Assembly (NCBI GenBank): GCA_016719605.1
Contig: JADJYW010000001.1
Coordinates: forward strand, 558,001-622,000
Direction: 5' to 3'
DNA: 64,000 bases
DNA from: Lewinellaceae bacterium
GTDB lineage: Bacteria > Bacteroidota > Bacteroidia > Chitinophagales > Saprospiraceae
Made by a program: the position numbers and the translations under genes. The notes beneath the pieces were generated by a model that was not told the DNA's origin, did not search any database, and saw nothing but the letters and a program-made list of their open reading frames with translations. Numbering within the stretch: the first letter of the stretch is position 1; every line of letters starts with the position of its first letter. This document shows positions 1 through 8,437 of this stretch, piece by piece.

Positions 1-1326
1 CTCGGACTGCGCTACGACTACGATAACCTGTCCAAAGGCGGCGGCGACAAGGGTGATCTGGACAACATCGCCCCGCGATTCAGTTTCAATTACAAACTGA
101 GCAACAACAGCAGCCTGCGCGGTGGCTACGGCATTTTTTACGACAAAATCCTGTACGGGGTTTACTCCGACGCCCTCCAGCAAAACACCACGGATGCCGA
201 TTACAAACGCCAGTTGCAGGCCCTGAAAGACCAGGGCATCCTGCCCGCCGGCACCGATTTGGACAAAATCACCTTCGACGGCAACATCGGCGCGTCGGCC
301 AACAACGTAACCTACCTGCAAGGGCCGTCCTCCGCCGAACTTCAGGCCGGCCGCACCCGGGCGTTTAGCGGCGAGCGCCGCATCCTGAACCCCAACGGCT
401 ACCAAAATCCGTACACCCACCAGTTTTCGATGGGCTTCCAGAAACAACTCGACGACACCCGCCTGTTTTATGTAGATGTGATGCACAACGAATCGCGCAA
501 CCTGTTCCGCCTGCGCGACCTCAACGCCCCGGCTCCGTACCTGCTCGATGACCCCGCCAATGTGGTCGTGCGCACCCAGACCCAGGCCGATGCCACCCGT
601 CCCGTGGCTATTGATCCCGGCGGTTTCGCCGTCATCAGCGGCGACACCGTGCGCGGCGTGGCCCGCAACGTGGTGGTGAGCGAAACCGCCGGCAAGGCAC
701 GCTACACGGCGCTTAGCCTGAATTTTCAAAAAGATCGCGGCGCCGACAACCTCGCCTACCGCCTCACCTACACCTTGTCGAAACTGAAAAACGATACGGA
801 GGACATCAATTTCAAGGCGATGGACGCGAACAATTTCGAGCGGGAATGGGCGCCGGGTATCAACGACCGGACGCACGTGATCAACGGTATCGCCACCTAT
901 TACCCCTGGAAACGCCTGTCGCTCACACTCGCCGCCCTGCTCCAAAGCGGGCAGCCCATCAACCGAATCCCCGATGCCGCTGTTTTCGGCACGACCGACC
1001 TGAACGGCGACGGGCGCTCGTTCGGCGATGCCTATGTGGGCAACAGCGACCGGCAGCCCGGTGAAACCCGCAACAACGACCGACTGCCCTGGTCCAATAC
1101 CTTTGACCTGGCCGGCGAGTACGAAATACCCACCGGAAAGCGCGGCAACCTGATCCTTCGCGCCGACGTATTCAACCTGTTCAACGCTGCCAACCTGAGC
1201 GGCTACTCCAACAATGCCACGCAAAGCAACCAGGTACAAACCGGCTCGAAAGCATCGGGGCTGCTGGTGCGCAGAAATGCAAGCGCGCCACGGCAGATTC
1301 AGTTTTCATTGCGGTGGGCGTTTTGA
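1..1326 (+). CDS. TonB-dependent receptor, Oar-like (5' truncated)
   Basis: This is the C-terminal 441 residues of an outer-membrane beta-barrel. The reading frame is open from the first base, so the start lies upstream of the window. It has alternating aromatic/polar strands typical of TonB-dependent transporters, for example NIAPRFSFNY followed by RGGYGIFYD, later strands such as LAYRLTYTLSKLK, and a terminal strand RQIQFSLRWAF ending in Phe, as needed for recognition by the BAM machinery. The arrangement resembles Oar/carboxypeptidase-regulatory-domain receptors of Bacteroidota, but plug and TonB box are outside the window. Its stop overlaps the start of the next gene (TGATG), so it is translationally coupled to the ABC binding protein; it probably brings the importer's substrate across the outer membrane. 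Confidence 0.85.
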   Translation, partial: LGLRYDYDNLSKGGGDKGDLDNIAPRFSFNYKLSNNSSLRGGYGIFYDKILYGVYSDALQQNTTDADYKRQLQALKDQGILPAGTDLDKITFDGNIGASANNVTYLQGPSSAELQAGRTRAFSGERRILNPNGYQNPYTHQFSMGFQKQLDDTRLFYVDVMHNESRNLFRLRDLNAPAPYLLDDPANVVVRTQTQADATRPVAIDPGGFAVISGDTVRGVARNVVVSETAGKARYTALSLNFQKDRGADNLAYRLTYTLSKLKNDTEDINFKAMDANNFEREWAPGINDRTHVINGIATYYPWKRLSLTLAALLQSGQPINRIPDAAVFGTTDLNGDGRSFGDAYVGNSDRQPGETRNNDRLPWSNTFDLAGEYEIPTGKRGNLILRADVFNLFNAANLSGYSNNATQSNQVQTGSKASGLLVRRNASAPRQIQFSLRWAF

Positions 1327-2561
1327 TGTTAAAAAAATCAATTTTCATGGCACGACTGCACCTTGTTTTTCTCCTGATCCTGTTCGCCGCCATCGGCTGC
1401 CGGCAAAACAGCGGTACGGCCCCCGACCCGCTCAGCCAATCCTGGGCCGAACTCGAACAACAAGCCCGGGGCAGCACGGTGCACTGGATGATGTGGCAGG
1501 GCGACCCGCTCATCAACCGCTATGTGCGTGAGTACGTGGCGCCGGAGGTGCAGAAACGCTACGGCATCAATTTGCAAATAGCGCCGGGACAGGGCACGGA
1601 AATCGTCAAAACCGTGCTCGCCGAGCAGGAAGCCGGAAAATCCACGAGCGCGCTGGACCTGTGCTGGATCAACGGCGAAACGTTTTTTCAGCTCCGCCAG
1701 ATAGCAGCCCTGTACGGCCCCTTCGCGCAAAAACTGCCCAATGCGCAGTACATAGATTTTGAAAACCCCTTCATCGGCTACGATTTTCAGCAAAAAACCG
1801 AAGGGTACGAGTGCCCCTGGGGCAACGTGCAGTTGGCCGCCATTTACGACACCGTGCGCACCCCGCAACCGCCGCGCACCTTAGCCGAACTCGAAACCTG
1901 GATACGGGCGCACCCCGGGAAGTTTACCATCCCGTACGAATTCACGGGCATGACCCTGTTCAAATCCTGGATGATCGCGCTCGCAGGCGATGCCCACGCC
2001 CTCGACGGTGTTTTTGATGAAAAAAAATACGCCGACCTGAGCGGAAAACTGTGGAACTTCATCAATCGCAACAAGGCGTTTTTCTGGCGGAAAGGCGAGA
2101 CCTTCCCCGAAAGTCTGGCTGCCATGCACCAGATGTTTGCCAACGGCGAACTGGATTTCACCTTCTCAAACAACGACAACGAGGTGGACAACAAAATCCT
2201 GCAAGGCATTTTTCCGAATACCGCCCGGGCATACATATTCGACTCCGGCACCATCCAGAACGCGCATTTCATCGGCATACCCGTCCGGTCGGCCAACAAA
2301 GCCGGAGCTATGCTGGTAGCCAATTTCCTGATTTCGCCCGAGGCACAGCTCCACAAACTCAGCCCCGCTGTTTGGGGCGACGGCACCGTTTTGTCCATTC
2401 CCAAACTTCCGGCGGAATGGCAGGAGCGGTTTCGGGCCGTTCCGGGTCGGCGCTATGCACCCAGCCGCGACCTGATTCAGGCCAAAGCCTTGCGCGAGCC
2501 GGCGCCGGAGTACATGATCCGGCTTTACGAGGATTTCCGAAAAAAAGTAATTGAACAGTAG
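1326..2561 (+). CDS. ABC transporter substrate-binding lipoprotein, YnjB-like
   Basis: This 411-residue extracytoplasmic solute-binding protein probably captures an unknown small substrate for the permeases encoded next. It has a short basic N-terminus, a hydrophobic stretch and a lipobox (AIGC, lipidated Cys25). The body shows YnjB-like features: DLCWINGETFF, ECPWGNVQLAA, the central PYEFTGMTLFKSWMIALAG and DFTFSNNDNEVDN. I chose ATG 1326 because it overlaps the upstream stop; a GTG at 1314 is also possible. Order and content (binding protein, permeases, ATPase) match E. coli ynjBCD, whose substrate is not established. The family assignment is from recognisable motifs; substrate is unknown. 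Confidence 0.8.
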   Translation: MLKKSIFMARLHLVFLLILFAAIGCRQNSGTAPDPLSQSWAELEQQARGSTVHWMMWQGDPLINRYVREYVAPEVQKRYGINLQIAPGQGTEIVKTVLAEQEAGKSTSALDLCWINGETFFQLRQIAALYGPFAQKLPNAQYIDFENPFIGYDFQQKTEGYECPWGNVQLAAIYDTVRTPQPPRTLAELETWIRAHPGKFTIPYEFTGMTLFKSWMIALAGDAHALDGVFDEKKYADLSGKLWNFINRNKAFFWRKGETFPESLAAMHQMFANGELDFTFSNNDNEVDNKILQGIFPNTARAYIFDSGTIQNAHFIGIPVRSANKAGAMLVANFLISPEAQLHKLSPAVWGDGTVLSIPKLPAEWQERFRAVPGRRYAPSRDLIQAKALREPAPEYMIRLYEDFRKKVIEQ

Positions 2562-2567
2562 CAGACC

Positions 2568-3435
2568 ATGCGCAGCCGCTTGCTTGCTTCCAAAAACCTG
2601 AATCGGATCGGCATTGCCGTCTTCCTCGCGTGTACGCTGCTGCCGCTTGCTGCCGGGCTGGGGTACGCGCTGGCGTACAGTTTCGGGTTGGTTGGCGGGC
2701 TGTCGTCGGGATTTACCACGGCGCACTGGGCCTCCGTTTTGGCGGCGCCCGAAACCTGGTTTTCCCTGCTGCTGAGCGCGGGCATGGCGGCTGTGGTGGT
2801 CGCCTTTTCCGCTGCGCTGGCGCTGGCCGTCGTGCTGGCTTGGGGCGACCGGCTGGACCGCGGACTTCCCGGGTATCTCATCTATTTGCCGCTCGCCGTG
2901 CCGCCGCTCACGGCGGCGTTTCTGACATTTCAGTGGTTGGGGCAATCGGGTATGGTCGTTCGCCTCGGGGTAGCACTCGGGTTGTTTGCCGACCTCGAAC
3001 ACGCGCCGGAATGGATCAACGACCGCTGGCACATCGGCGTCGCAGCCACGTTGGTCGCGCTGACCGCACCTTTCTTCACGATCCTTTTTGCAATACCGCC
3101 GCGCCGAAAACCTGCCGCAACTGCTGCAAATGGCCCGCACGCTCGGGGCATCCGGGCGGCAGGCCGTTTGGCGCGTGGCGGCGCCGGTGTTGTTGCGGCG
3201 GGCATTGCCCAACCTCGGTCTGAGCGGCATTTTTTTATTCGGCGCCTACGAAGCGCCCCTGCTGCTGGGTCGGCAGTCGCCCCGGATGATCTCGGTGCTG
3301 ATCGCCCAGAAGTTTCGCAAATTCAACCTCGCGGATGTGCCGCAAGCGTACGCCCTCACCCTGCTGTACGCCGGCGTGGTCGGGCTGGCGGCCTGGTGGA
3401 TTTTTCGCCGCATAAACCGGATGACACGCGCATGA
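2568..3435 (+). pseudogene. ABC transporter permease, YnjC N-terminal-half-like, frameshifted
   Basis: This is an inner-membrane permease of about 288 residues, first partner of the YnjC-like pair. Codons from 2568 give several membrane segments up to FFTILF near 3087. Reading then continues in a different frame from about 3088, with YRRAENLPQLLQMARTLGAS and the EAA-loop region, to a TGA at 3433-3435 that overlaps the next ATG. The switch lies at a T5 run (3085-3089); removing one T or adding two restores a continuous protein. Without repair, the first frame has no stop and runs into the second permease, giving a misleading 539-residue ORF (2568-4187) whose middle is an Arg/Pro/Ala-rich out-of-frame translation. 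A sequencing error is more likely than a true pseudogene. Confidence 0.75.
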
Positions 3436-4187
3436 AAAAACTGCTGCTTGCGCTTTTCCTGACGGCATTGCTGCTGCCGTTTGCGTACCTGCTGCTGTTG
3501 TCGGTAGCCGGCCAATGGCGGTATCCCGATGTGTTGCCCCCGGTACTTTCGACGGCAAACTGGCGGCTGGCGCTGTCTGCTGCCGGTGGTATCGGCGGCA
3601 ACCTTTGTCTGTCGGTCTTGTTGTCGGCAGGTGTGGCGGCTATCGTTACGGTCGGTGGGTTTGTTTTAGGGAAAATCATTGCCGGGCATCCGGGGCGGGC
3701 GCGTTTTCAGGCGATTGCTTATTTGCCGTTTGCATTTTCGCCTGTAATTTATGCCTATTGCCTGCAGTTCTTCTTTTTGAAAGCCGACCTTAGCGGTTCC
3801 ATCGCGGGGGTGTTATTGGCGCAGGTTCTGCTGCTGTTGCCCTTTGGGATTTTGTTTTTTTCTACCCATTGGGACGAACGGCTGCGCGCCATGGAGCAGC
3901 TGACCCTGACCCTTGGCGGTACCCCACGCGATGCCTGGCGCCGGGTGCTGATTCCGGTTTCCAGGCCGGCCCTGCTGACGGCTTTTTTTCAGGCGTTCCT
4001 GTTATCGTGGTTCGACTACGGTCTCACGTCGGTCATTGGGCTGGGGCAAGTGCCCACGCTGTCGGTCATGGTGTGGCAGTTTATCGGCGAGGCAAACCCT
4101 TATTTCGCAGCCATCGGGAGTTGCCTGCTGGTTTTCCCGCCGGCTATTTTGCTTTTTATCAATAAAAAAATTGTTTTTCGAGGGTGA
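3432..4187 (+). CDS. ABC transporter permease, YnjC C-terminal-half-like
   Basis: This 251-residue inner-membrane permease starts MKKLLLALFLTALLLPFAY and has about six hydrophobic segments. The cytoplasmic EAA-type loop that contacts the ATPase is visible as LGGTPRDAWRRVLIPVSRPAL, with the conserved G-x-x-x-x-x-x-x-x-x-P pattern. In E. coli the two permease halves are fused in YnjC; here they are two coupled genes, with the ATG overlapping the previous TGA. It probably forms a heterodimer with the preceding permease. Downstream lies a G/T-then-A/C repeat and a lipoprotein gene before the ATPase. Confidence 0.8.
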   Translation: MKKLLLALFLTALLLPFAYLLLLSVAGQWRYPDVLPPVLSTANWRLALSAAGGIGGNLCLSVLLSAGVAAIVTVGGFVLGKIIAGHPGRARFQAIAYLPFAFSPVIYAYCLQFFFLKADLSGSIAGVLLAQVLLLLPFGILFFSTHWDERLRAMEQLTLTLGGTPRDAWRRVLIPVSRPALLTAFFQAFLLSWFDYGLTSVIGLGQVPTLSVMVWQFIGEANPYFAAIGSCLLVFPPAILLFINKKIVFRG

Positions 4188-4190
4188 GGA

Positions 4191-4300
4191 GGTGTTTTCG
4201 TGTTTAGGTGTTTAGGTGTTTTCGTGTTTAGGTTACGGAGGCACTAAAACACTCAAACACCAAAACACTCAAACACCAAAACACCAAAACACTCAAACAC
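4191..4300. repeat. G/T-rich then A/C-rich tandem words forming an imperfect inverted repeat
   Basis: Positions 4191-4232 hold reiterated GTGTTTAG/GTGTTTTC words; 4243-4300 hold reiterated AAAACACT/CAAACACC words of about 8 bp. The second block is roughly the reverse complement of the first, so the transcript could fold into a long imperfect hairpin between the permease and lipoprotein genes. It ends 12 bases before the ATG at 4313. It might attenuate the operon or act as an unstructured A/C-rich translation leader; neither is shown. Confidence 0.7.
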
Positions 4301-4312
4301 ATAAGCACAACT

Positions 4313-5218
4313 ATGAAAATCAACGCGCTGTATCTGCTCTGTTTTGTCTTGTCGGCCTTGCCGGCTTGCCGGCAAAACACGCCTAAAGAATCGCCGGCTG
4401 CTGCCGAAAAAGTAGCGCTGCCCCTGGCTAAATCCAACTACTGGTACCAGGGGAAAGCCGAAGTAAGTTCGTACACCGTGCTGCAGGAGCGTTACGGCGA
4501 ACTGCGCGAAGCCGGACAGGTTATGGTGTTTGTCACCGAGGATTTTTCCAAAAACAAACAGGTGAAACTCGATGGTGCGCCGGAACCGGGCGACGAGCGC
4601 GTGCCGGTATTGAAACTGAATGCGCTGCGCCGTTTCCAAACCGGCATTTATGATTATTCGGTGATGCAGTCGGTTTTTACACCGACGGCAACGGACAACA
4701 TGCGCACCCAAAAAACCACAACGACCATCCAGGATTGGTGCGGACATGTTTTTGTGCAGTGCAACGCCACCTCCGGCGGGTACAACGTCAAGGCTTTTTC
4801 CTATTTTGAAAAGGAGGGCGACGCCGAGACGAACTTAGTGCCGGACCTGCTGGAGGATGAAATCTGGACGCTGGTCCGCCTGAACCCGGAGGCCTTATCC
4901 TCCAAAAAGTTGAGGGTGCTGCCGTCTGTGGTGTACACCCGGTTCAAGCACAAGCCGCTGCTCCCGCAGGAAGCAACCACTACCATAGAAAAAGGCGCCG
5001 ACGAAAGTATCCTGCGTCTGGTGTACACCAATATCCCCCGGCAACTGGGTATCCGCTTCGAGACGGCATTTCCGCACCGTATCCTCGGCTGGGAGGAATC
5101 CGACAACGGCAACCTGATGAGCAAAGGTACGCTGAAAAACATCCTCCTGGACGCCTACTGGCAGCACAACGACAACGCCTCCGCGCCTCTGCGCACGACA
5201 CTAAACCCCGGATTTTAG
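4313..5218 (+). CDS. Lipoprotein of unknown function (family often labelled 'septum formation inhibitor Maf' in Bacteroidota)
   Basis: This 301-residue protein starts with a signal peptide ending at a probable lipobox (LPAC, then RQN), so it is likely an envelope lipoprotein. Recognisable features are YWYQGKAEVSSYTVLQERYGE, VFVTEDFSKNKQVKLDG, PVLKLNALRRFQTGIYDYS and QDWCGHVFVQ. Similar Bacteroidota proteins are, as I recall, frequently labelled septum formation inhibitor Maf, but it lacks the cytoplasmic nucleotide-pyrophosphatase character of true Maf, so that name should not be trusted. It sits between the permeases and the ATPase of the ABC importer, 6 bases before the ATPase start, which suggests a linked role. 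The function is unknown. Confidence 0.7.
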   Translation: MKINALYLLCFVLSALPACRQNTPKESPAAAEKVALPLAKSNYWYQGKAEVSSYTVLQERYGELREAGQVMVFVTEDFSKNKQVKLDGAPEPGDERVPVLKLNALRRFQTGIYDYSVMQSVFTPTATDNMRTQKTTTTIQDWCGHVFVQCNATSGGYNVKAFSYFEKEGDAETNLVPDLLEDEIWTLVRLNPEALSSKKLRVLPSVVYTRFKHKPLLPQEATTTIEKGADESILRLVYTNIPRQLGIRFETAFPHRILGWEESDNGNLMSKGTLKNILLDAYWQHNDNASAPLRTTLNPGF

Positions 5219-5224
5219 ACCGCT

Positions 5225-5947
5225 GTGGCCATCGAAGTTCGACATATCTCCAGGGCTTTTTCGGGAACACCGGTACTGACTGACCTGTCGTTTGACCTGC
5301 CGACCGGCCAAACGCTGGCCGTGCTCGGGCGTTCGGGCTGCGGCAAAACAACCCTGCTCAAAATCATCGCCGGGTTGCTCGACGCCGACAACGGCAGCAT
5401 ACACATCGGCGGACGCAACGTGGAGCACGAGCCGCCCCAGCAGCGTGGCGCAGTGTATTTGTACCAGGAACCGCTGTTGTTTCCGCACCTGACCGTGTTT
5501 GAAAATGTCGCTTTTGGCTTGCGCCTGCGCCGGGAGACCGCCTCGCATGTCCGCGAACGAACATCGCGTATGCTCGAACACCTCGACCTTGGCGCCCACG
5601 CCGGGAAAAAATCGGAAGAACTGAGCGGTGGGCAGCGGCAGCGCGCGGCATTTGGTCGGGCGCTCATCATCAATCCATCGGTGCTGCTGCTTGACGAGCC
5701 GTTTGGCAATCTGGACGTAGAGACCCGCGCCGAAATGCAGCAACTGTTTAAAAAAATAGCCACCGAATACCACATCACCGCTGTTTTTGTCACGCACGAC
5801 CTCAAGGAAGCCGTGCGTATGGGCGACCGGTTATCGCTTCTGGAAAACGGTCGGTTGCAGGTATTCGAACACCTCGACGCATTCATCCGCGACCCCCGTA
5901 CGGGTATGCAGGCGGAAATCAATTTTTGGAATACACTCGTACCATGA
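5225..5947 (+). CDS. ABC transporter ATP-binding protein, YnjD-like
   Basis: This 240-residue cytoplasmic ATPase should power the importer. It has Walker A GRSGCGKTT (residues 35-43), a Q-loop around YLYQEPLLFPHLTVFENV, signature LSGGQRQRAAFGRAL, Walker B VLLLDEPFGNLD and the switch His in VFVTHD. It begins with GTG at 5225, just after the lipoprotein stop, and its TGA overlaps the ATG of the radical SAM gene. The C-terminus is short, with no regulatory domain as in MalK. Substrate cannot be read from an ATPase. Confidence 0.9.
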   Translation: MAIEVRHISRAFSGTPVLTDLSFDLPTGQTLAVLGRSGCGKTTLLKIIAGLLDADNGSIHIGGRNVEHEPPQQRGAVYLYQEPLLFPHLTVFENVAFGLRLRRETASHVRERTSRMLEHLDLGAHAGKKSEELSGGQRQRAAFGRALIINPSVLLLDEPFGNLDVETRAEMQQLFKKIATEYHITAVFVTHDLKEAVRMGDRLSLLENGRLQVFEHLDAFIRDPRTGMQAEINFWNTLVP

Positions 5948-6909
5948 AAACCTACAACCACTGCGAATCGCTCTACTGGGTTTTCACCCAGCTCTGCAAC
6001 GACAAGTGCGACCACTGCTACAACCTGTCCGGCCCGCAAGGCGAACGCATGCCGGAAGAGGAATGCCTGCAAGTCATCGAGCATCTGCCGGATTCGATTG
6101 ACCGGCTCATCCTCTCCGGCGGCGAGCCGCTGGCGGAGAAAAAACTGCTGTACCGCATCCTCGACGCGCTGCGCGACCGCTATGCCGACCGTACCCAGAT
6201 CATGTTGCAAACCAACGGCGACTTGCTGACCGGAGAAATCCTCGACACGCTCATCGCAAAAGGCGTGACCCGATTCGACATTGCCAGCATAGACCGTTAC
6301 CACAAACATTCGGGCGCGCGCCTGCTCGAACTGGCCGACCTGTTTGAGTCCCGCGGCGTGAACGGCGACGACAAAGATCCGCTCATCGAGAAAGAAACCT
6401 ACCTCGTGCAGGGCACGCGGGTCAGCTGGGGCTACTGGGGCGCTACCGATGATATGTGGCTCGGCGGCAACTGGGCGCGCGGGCGGGCATTGGAAAAAGG
6501 GATCTGGAAACGCGACCCGGCGCACAACTTTTGTAAAATCCTGTCCGGCGGAATCGGTTTTTTGACCGGTGCGGCGGGTATTCCGCAGGAAATTTCGATT
6601 CAGATGTGGCGCATCAATCCCTGCTGCCCGGGCACCTACAAAGCCATGGGCGATGCCCGGCGCGAAAAAGTGGCCGATGTACTGGCCCGTGTGGCGCAGT
6701 CGCCGGTGTTCCAAAAAATCAACGAAGGCGACCCGCTGGGTATGGGCGAAGCGGTGGGTCTCAGCCGGGAATTCGCGGAGGCGCGCACGGAGGATTTGCA
6801 AAACGTGTGCCTGTGGTGCGACGAGTTTTTCCGGGACTATTTCGACATGGACACGCTGACGTCGCGCTTCGAGCCGCAGTTGTCGGGGGCCGAGCTGCGT
6901 GATTTTTGA
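5944..6909 (+). CDS. Radical SAM protein with Cys-rich C-terminal region
   Basis: This 321-residue enzyme has the radical SAM 4Fe-4S motif C18-x3-C22-x2-C25 and the SAM-binding GGEP at 59-62. Further cysteines at 197, 227, 228, 289 and 292 (NFCK, NPCC, CLWC) could bind an auxiliary iron-sulfur cluster, as SPASM/twitch domains do, although I do not recognise a standard SPASM pattern. I chose ATG 5944 because it overlaps the ATPase stop (ATGA), implying translational coupling; a TTG at 5926 is less likely. Genomic context suggests it modifies the imported compound or a peptide related to transport. The reaction is unknown. Confidence 0.8.
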   Translation: MKTYNHCESLYWVFTQLCNDKCDHCYNLSGPQGERMPEEECLQVIEHLPDSIDRLILSGGEPLAEKKLLYRILDALRDRYADRTQIMLQTNGDLLTGEILDTLIAKGVTRFDIASIDRYHKHSGARLLELADLFESRGVNGDDKDPLIEKETYLVQGTRVSWGYWGATDDMWLGGNWARGRALEKGIWKRDPAHNFCKILSGGIGFLTGAAGIPQEISIQMWRINPCCPGTYKAMGDARREKVADVLARVAQSPVFQKINEGDPLGMGEAVGLSREFAEARTEDLQNVCLWCDEFFRDYFDMDTLTSRFEPQLSGAELRDF

Positions 6910-6931
6910 GGGGCGGGGCAAAAACTTTCCG

Positions 6932-6962
6932 TTGTACGCTTGGCCGGTTTCGCGTATTTTTG
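6932..6962 (+). promoter_or_regulatory. Bacteroidota-type promoter for the Uma2 gene
   Basis: TTG at 6932-6934 and TATTTTTG at 6955-6962 are separated by 20 bases, fitting the TTG-N19/21-TAnnTTTG consensus of the Bacteroidota primary sigma factor. The start codon follows at 6983. Confidence 0.65.
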
Positions 6963-6982
6963 GGGCCTAAAATCACGCAATT

Positions 6983-7660
6983 ATGTACGACCGTACCGAC
7001 ATGGTGGACAAGATCATGGAACATTCGGACGCGGTGCTCATCGTGGAGCACGTTCGGGAGCGCCTGAAAAATGAGCAGCAACGCCGCCTGAAGTTTTACG
7101 ACCACATCACCGAAGACGACAAAGCAGAGTTTGTCAACGGGGAAATTGTGTTTCATTCCCCTGTGGTGAAAATCCACAATGATGCGACAAAGTATCTGCT
7201 TAACCTGCTTATGAACTATGTGGATGGGCACGACCTCGGTTTTGTCGGCGTCGAAAAAATACTGACTCAGTTCACCCGGAACGACTACGAGCCGGACATC
7301 TGTTTTTTCGGCAACGAAAAAGCCGCTCTGTTTCACGACAACCAATTGCTTTTCCCGGTACCTGATTTCATAGCAGAGGTGCTTTCCAAAAGTAGCCAGA
7401 AGTCCATCGAGCACGATACCGTCACCAAGTTCAACGACTACGAGCAACACGGCGTGCAGGAATACTGGATTGTTGATCCGCATGACAAAACCGTGGAGCA
7501 ATACCTGCTGGAAAACGGCCGGTACCGTCTTGTGCTGAAATCTGCTGAAGGCTCCGTGCATAGCCACGCCGTTCCCGGTTTCTCCATTCCGATTGCCGCC
7601 ATTTTTGATAAAAAGGTCAATCGGGAAGTATTGCGCGGTTATTTATCGCAGACGGAGTAG
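6983..7660 (+). CDS. Uma2 family endonuclease-like protein (DUF820)
   Basis: This 225-residue protein has the PD-(D/E)XK-type fold signature of Uma2/DUF820: an acidic residue in KAEFVNGEIVFHSP, then YEPDICFFGNE, IAEVLSKSSQ and YWIVDPHDKTVEQYLL. It has an N-terminal extension with a short helix before the domain. Members are common in Cyanobacteria and Bacteroidota, often in multiple copies, and are predicted nucleases without a clear biological role. It has its own promoter and is not obviously linked to neighbours. Confidence 0.8.
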   Translation: MYDRTDMVDKIMEHSDAVLIVEHVRERLKNEQQRRLKFYDHITEDDKAEFVNGEIVFHSPVVKIHNDATKYLLNLLMNYVDGHDLGFVGVEKILTQFTRNDYEPDICFFGNEKAALFHDNQLLFPVPDFIAEVLSKSSQKSIEHDTVTKFNDYEQHGVQEYWIVDPHDKTVEQYLLENGRYRLVLKSAEGSVHSHAVPGFSIPIAAIFDKKVNREVLRGYLSQTE

Positions 7661-7738
7661 TTTTCCTCAATGCCTTCCCGGCGACCAGGTATACCGAATT
7701 GGGGATTAGTCCGTTTTTTGGTACAAAACACCATCCTC

Positions 7739-8437
7739 ATGGTTTCCAAAACCCTTCCACGTCTGGCGCTAAGCACTTTCGGTCTGGCGCTGCTTGCATT
7801 TTTTTTGTGGGTGATGTTTGAAATAATCCGGCCGTACACGTCCGGCCAAACGGATATTGATTTTCTGCTGACCAAGCAGCACATCATCCACTTGCTGCAC
7901 TACCGGGGGGCATTTTACCTGCATATTTTTCCGGCGCTGCTGGTGCTGGCTGCCGGGCTGACGCAGTTTTCGGGCACTATTTTGCGCCGGACGCCGGGCC
8001 TGCATCGCTGGGTCGGGCGGGTGTATGTGTTCAGTATTTTGGCGGTGTGCGGCCCGGCGGGTGCGCTCATGGCGTGGTACGCCAACGGCGGGCCTGTGGC
8101 CCAGGTATCGTTTTTAGTGCTGAGCGGGTTGTGGTGGTGGTGTACCTGGGTAGCCTGGCGCGCTATTCGGGCGGGCAATATCCGGCGGCACGGGGCCTGG
8201 ATGTTACGCAGTTATGCGCTCACGCTGTCGGCGCTCACGCTGCGGCTCATGCAATTTGGGCTGGCCATGTACTCGGATATAGATCCGGAGTTGGCCTACC
8301 GGTTGGTCGCCTGGCCGAGTTGGGTACTGAATTTGGCGGTAGCGGAGCTCGTCATTTGGAAAACGCCGTGGTTTGGGTGGGTTTACTTCCAAAAATCCGG
8401 CAAAAAATCATCGAACCCGTCGTCCGTCAATTCATAA
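7739..8437 (+). CDS. DUF2306 family integral membrane protein
   Basis: This is a membrane protein of about 232 residues with around seven hydrophobic helices. The DUF2306 pattern is visible: HYRGAFYLHIFPALLVLAAGLTQF, then the LHRWVGRVYVFS segment and RRHGAWMLRSYALTLSALTLR. Conserved His residues may bind a cofactor, but function is unknown. ATG 7739 gives a clean start (MVSKTLPRL then a helix); an upstream ATG at 7670 would add 23 unusual residues and is less likely. The 3' end overlaps the convergent J-domain gene by 55 bp. Confidence 0.75.
   Translation: MVSKTLPRLALSTFGLALLAFFLWVMFEIIRPYTSGQTDIDFLLTKQHIIHLLHYRGAFYLHIFPALLVLAAGLTQFSGTILRRTPGLHRWVGRVYVFSILAVCGPAGALMAWYANGGPVAQVSFLVLSGLWWWCTWVAWRAIRAGNIRRHGAWMLRSYALTLSALTLRLMQFGLAMYSDIDPELAYRLVAWPSWVLNLAVAELVIWKTPWFGWVYFQKSGKKSSNPSSVNS

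Noticed and set aside
2568..4187. Single 539-residue fused permease gene
   Set aside because: Its middle third is Arg/Pro/Ala-rich and unrelated to permeases, while another frame there encodes a normal permease end that overlaps the next ATG.
4313..5218. True Maf nucleotide pyrophosphatase
   Set aside because: The protein is an exported lipoprotein and I see no Maf catalytic motifs.
5215..6921. 568-residue minus-strand open frame
   Set aside because: It is the shadow of the ABC ATPase and radical SAM genes, which have clear motifs on the + strand.
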